Shown here: piece after piece, positions 61,810-64,000 of the stretch
How the letters are laid out: every line of letters starts with the position of its first letter
Position numbering within the stretch: the first letter of the stretch is position 1
Source: Pseudoxanthomonas helianthi
GTDB lineage: Bacteria; Pseudomonadota; Gammaproteobacteria; Xanthomonadales; Xanthomonadaceae
Assembly (NCBI RefSeq): GCF_017939625.1
Contig: NZ_JAGKTC010000002.1
Location: 549,592 to 613,591, forward strand
Reading direction: 5' to 3'
DNA length: 64,000 bases
Program-made: the position numbers and the translations under genes
The notes under the pieces: generated by a model
What the model was told of the DNA's origin: nothing
Database searches by the model: none
The model's input: the letters and a program-made list of their open reading frames with translations, nothing else

Positions 61810-62709
61810 ATGTTCGACACCACGCCGCAACTCGATTGCGCCGGCCGCCTCGTCAAGCTCGACGTGCCGAAGGTCATGGGCATCGTCAACGTCACCCCCG
61901 ACTCGTTCTCCGACGGCGGCGCGCATGCGGATGTCGATGCCGCCGTCGCGCATGGCCTGAAACTGGCGGAAGAGGGCGCGGACATCCTCGACATCGGCGG
62001 CGAATCGACCCGGCCGGGGGCCGATGAAGTTCCGGTCGAAGAGGAACTGAAGCGGGTGGTCCCGGTGATCGAACGGCTGGCGAAGCAGATCTCGCTGCCG
62101 ATCAGCATCGACACTTCGAAACCGGAAGTGATGCGCGCGGCGGTCGCCGCCGGCGCGGGCATGATCAACGACGTGTACGCGCTGCGCCGCGAGGGCGCGC
62201 TGGACGCCGCCGCCGCGCTCGGCGTGCCGGTGGTGCTGATGCACATGCTCGGCGAGCCGCGCACGATGCAGGCGGATCCGCAGTACGACGACGTGGTCGC
62301 CGAGGTGCATCGTTTCCTGGCCGAGCGCATCTTCGCCGCCGAGATGTCCGGCATCGCGAAGAAGAACCTGGTCGTCGATCCCGGCTTCGGCTTCGGCAAG
62401 AACGCCGCGCACAACCTGGCGTTGCTGGCGCAGTTGCAGCGTTTCGCCGAGCTCGGCGTGCCGGTGCTGGCGGGAATGTCGCGCAAGAAGACCATCGGCG
62501 AGTTGACCGGACGCGAAGCGCCGGCGGAACGCGTCGCAGGCTCCGTCGCCGCGCACCTGATCGCCGCGCAGAACGGCGCCAAGATCGTCCGCGTGCACGA
62601 CGTCGCCGCCACCGTCGATGCGCTGAAGGTTTGGAACGCGGTCGCCGCGGTGCCGTTGCCGCGCAAGGAAGCGGCGAAGCCGTCGATCCGCTGGCCCGAC
62701 GACGAATAG
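61810..62709 (+). CDS. folP: Dihydropteroate synthase
   Basis: Joins p-aminobenzoate to dihydropterin pyrophosphate in folate synthesis; the sulfonamide target. The 299-residue protein shows MGIVNVTPDSFSDGG, DIGGESTRPGA, ISIDTSKPEVM, DPGFGFGKN and GMSRKKTIGEL. The C-terminal extension past ATVDALKVWNAV is about 20 residues. The start at 61810 has no ribosome site and lies nine bases from the terminator T-run. ftsH-folP is a conserved pair. Confidence 0.95.
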   Translation: MFDTTPQLDCAGRLVKLDVPKVMGIVNVTPDSFSDGGAHADVDAAVAHGLKLAEEGADILDIGGESTRPGADEVPVEEELKRVVPVIERLAKQISLPISIDTSKPEVMRAAVAAGAGMINDVYALRREGALDAAAALGVPVVLMHMLGEPRTMQADPQYDDVVAEVHRFLAERIFAAEMSGIAKKNLVVDPGFGFGKNAAHNLALLAQLQRFAELGVPVLAGMSRKKTIGELTGREAPAERVAGSVAAHLIAAQNGAKIVRVHDVAATVDALKVWNAVAAVPLPRKEAAKPSIRWPDDE

Positions 62710-62739
62710 ATGACTTGAGGCGACTGGGGAAGATGAAAT

Positions 62740-62919
62740 TTGTCATCCCGAGCGTAGCGAGGGATCTAGCTTTTGTTTCTTGCTCTTGTTCGTCATTCCC
62801 GCGCAGGCGGGAATCGCTCTTCGCTCCTGCCATTTGAAGCACGGCAAAGGCACGAGCGATTCCCGCCTGCGCGGGAATGACGAACAAAAACAGATCCCTC
62901 GCTACGCTCGGGATGACAA
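62740..62919. repeat. Nested perfect palindromes after folP (27-bp outer, 32-bp inner)
   Basis: Outer arms 62740-62766 and 62893-62919 are perfect 27-bp complements (TTGTCATCCCGAGCG at the left end). Inner arms 62788-62819 and 62854-62885 are perfect 32-bp complements (CGTCATTCCCGCGCAGGCGG). The order is A-B-b-a. This is the first part of the 628-base gap 62710-63337, which has no gene. The inner unit belongs to the same family as 23934 and 25332. Confidence 0.9.
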
Positions 62920-63009
62920 TTCTTGAGATGTCCCGAAAGTCAAGGTTTCCGACTGGTCATTTTCTCGCCATATCGGCCGCAGGCCGCACCACGCCTGCGT
63001 TTGCGATGC

Positions 63010-63170
63010 ATCTCCACACGACTGTCCCCAATCTTGTCCACAGCGCTTGTGGACAGTTGAAACCGGCTGGTCAAAAAATAGCCAATTCCACGTAACGGCT
63101 TGTCGCGGAAGGGCGATCCGGAGTTATCAACAGACTTGCCCCGATGGTTCTCCACAGTGGCTGTGGAAAT
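63010..63170. promoter_or_regulatory. Cluster of DnaA-box-like 9-mers in the folP-miaA gap
   Basis: Against the consensus TTATCCACA, three 9-mers match 8 of 9: TTGTCCACA (63034-63042), TTATCAACA (63124-63132) and TTCTCCACA (63148-63156). Three match 7 of 9: ATCTCCACA (63010-63018), the reverse of TGTGGACAG (63048-63056) and the reverse of TGTGGAAAT (63162-63170). Two adjacent opposed pairs form dyads (TGTCCACA/TGTGGACA and TCCACAG/CTGTGGA). The AT-rich stretch GGTCAAAAAATAGCC (63069-63083) lies between. DnaA binding is a hypothesis. Confidence 0.45.
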
Positions 63171-63184
63171 CGTTGCAACGATTT
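63167..63184. promoter_or_regulatory. 18-bp perfect palindrome next to the DnaA-box-like cluster
   Basis: AAATCGTTGCAACGATTT is a perfect 18-base palindrome without spacer. It touches the last DnaA-like site. It looks like a dimeric regulator site; no known consensus comes to mind. Confidence 0.5.
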
Positions 63185-63301
63185 CTGGTCGTAGGCCGGC
63201 GTAACGTCCCCGGCGCGCGCGCGTTTTGTCGTTGCAGCAATGGATCGAAGGACGAGAGGCCCGGCGCTGATCGACAGGCGCAACGGCATGGTCTGAAAAG
63301 C

Positions 63302-63325
63302 AGGTCGGGGGCGTGACCCCGACCT
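63302..63325. repeat. Short palindrome AGGTCGGGG/CCCCGACCT in the miaA leader
   Basis: Nine-base perfect arms around GCGTGA, ending a few bases before the possible miaA starts. This resembles GTCGGGGTCACGCCCCCGAC-type repeats of xanthomonads. It leaves no Shine-Dalgarno sequence for miaA. Confidence 0.65.
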
Positions 63326-63337
63326 ACAATGTCCGGT

Positions 63338-64000
63338 ATGCCCGCCGACCATCGCCCGCTCGCCCTTGCCCTGATGGGCCCGACCGCGTCGGGCAAGTCG
63401 GCGCTGGCACTGGAATGGGCGCAGCGCTTGGGCGGGGAAATCGTCAGCGTCGATTCGGCACTGGTCTACCGGGGCCTGGACATCGGTGCGGCCAAACCCA
63501 GTGCGGCGGAACAGGCGCTGGTTCCGCACCACCTGATCGATGTGCGCGAACCGTGGCAACCGTATTCGGCCGCGGAATTCGCCGCCGACGCGCGTGCCGC
63601 CCTTGAGGGCATCGCCGCGCGAGGCCGGCTGCCGATCCTCGCCGGCGGCACGGGCCTGTACTTCCAGGCGTTGCTGCACGGGTTGTCGCCGATGCCCGAA
63701 GCCGATGCCGGTGTGCGTGCGGAGATCGCGGCGCGCGCCGAAGCGCGGGGGTGGCCGGCGCTGCACGCCGAGCTCGCCGAGGTCGACCCCGACGCGGCCC
63801 GCAAGATCAAACCCACCGATCCGCAGCGCATCCAGCGCGCGCTGGAGGTGTTCCGGCTCAGCGGCAAGCCGATCAGCCAATGGCAGCGCGAATCCGTGCG
63901 CCAGCGCTTTCCGTTCCGCGTGCTGGGCCTGGTGCTGGCGCCGGCCGACCGTGCGGTGCTGCACCAGCGCATCGAGAGGCGCTTCGACGCCATGCTGGCC
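63338..64000 (+). CDS. miaA: tRNA dimethylallyltransferase (5' part; runs off the window)
   Basis: Transfers the dimethylallyl group to A37 of tRNAs reading UNN codons. The first 221 residues are present: P-loop GPTASGKS (14-21), [20 protein letters not shown] with Ser for the more common Q-like spacing, [37 protein letters not shown] and [20 protein letters not shown]. The frame is open to base 64000. The start is ATG 63338 or the in-frame ATG 63329. The dimethylallyl donor comes from the isoprenoid route to which dxs, ispD and ispF belong. Confidence 0.95.
   Translation, partial: MPADHRPLALALMGPTASGKSALALEWAQRLGGEIVSVDSALVYRGLDIGAAKPSAAEQALVPHHLIDVREPWQPYSAAEFAADARAALEGIAARGRLPILAGGTGLYFQALLHGLSPMPEADAGVRAEIAARAEARGWPALHAELAEVDPDAARKIKPTDPQRIQRALEVFRLSGKPISQWQRESVRQRFPFRVLGLVLAPADRAVLHQRIERRFDAMLA

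Noticed and set aside
63010-63184. Chromosomal origin of replication (oriC).
   Set aside because: The DnaA-like sites are imperfect and none of the usual neighbours (dnaA, dnaN, gyrB, rpmH) is present; kept only as a DnaA-site hypothesis.

Overview
This is a 64 kb piece of chromosome from a high-GC gammaproteobacterium, most likely a member of the Xanthomonadaceae/Lysobacteraceae (Lysobacter, Luteimonas, Thermomonas or a close relative). This assignment is inferred from gene order (pheT-ihfA-merR, mutY-yggX, ftsY/rsmD-coaD, queA-tgt-yajC-secDF, pyrG-kdsA-eno-ftsB-ispDF-truD, surE-pcm-yqaA-nlpD, yhbY/rlmE-ftsH-folP, miaA), from GumN/TraB-type and other lineage-typical secreted proteins, and from many palindromic intergenic repeats. 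No phylogeny was run. I see no prophage, insertion sequence, CRISPR array, rRNA operon or resistance island. The window is mainly core genome.

Layout. 1-3.4 kb: pheT, ihfA, a MerR regulator and tRNA-Pro(GGG). 3.5-10.7 kb: a GumN-like secreted protein, dxs, an HNH nuclease, a sirtuin, an acyl-CoA dehydrogenase and a LEA14-like lipoprotein. 10.8-16.1 kb: tRNA-Phe(GAA), a lipoprotein, mutY-yggX, ftsY divergent from rsmD-coaD, a lipoprotein and a YfhL-type ferredoxin. 16.2-23.9 kb: gamma-glutamyltransferase, two poorly characterised proteins, a metallo-hydrolase, psiF, upp, and a class III aminotransferase divergent from an Lrp/AsnC regulator. 24.2-30 kb: queA and tgt (queuosine tRNA modification) followed by yajC-secD-secF (preprotein translocase accessory complex). 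30.6-34.7 kb: two NlpC/P60 peptidoglycan hydrolases, a SlyD-type peptidyl-prolyl isomerase and a thermolysin-family protease. 35-44.8 kb: a DadA-like FAD enzyme, a DUF418 membrane protein, hutG, an EamA transporter, a YbdK-type ligase, an S9 peptidase and parE. 45-57 kb: two small secreted low-complexity proteins, then the long pyrG-to-truD run and the surE-pcm-yqaA-nlpD run. 57.3-64 kb: a frameshifted DUF2164 gene, an M15 peptidase-like lipoprotein, a Mth938-domain protein, yhbY, rlmE, ftsH, folP and the 5' part of miaA.

Many genes are packed with ATGA or TGATG stop/start overlaps (mutY/yggX, rsmD/coaD, hutG/eamA, kdsA/orf/eno, ftsB/ispD/ispF, surE/pcm/yqaA), which suggests translational coupling. 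Several non-ATG starts are supported by homologous N-termini (rsmD and queA TTG; surE, ftsB and the FAD enzyme GTG).

The least ordinary feature is the intergenic DNA. At least fifteen palindromic elements of several sequence families sit at gene junctions. Some intrude on genes: one supplies the stop codon and last four residues of truD, another the stop of ispF, and a third occupies the leader of mutY. The folP-miaA gap combines a nested pair of perfect palindromes with a cluster of DnaA-box-like 9-mers and an 18-bp perfect palindrome. I did not find a convincing complete novel biological system here. The items most worth checking are that DnaA-box cluster, the structured repeat upstream of queA, the palindrome in front of the Lrp-type gene, the secreted ORF wedged between kdsA and eno, and the broken DUF2164 gene.
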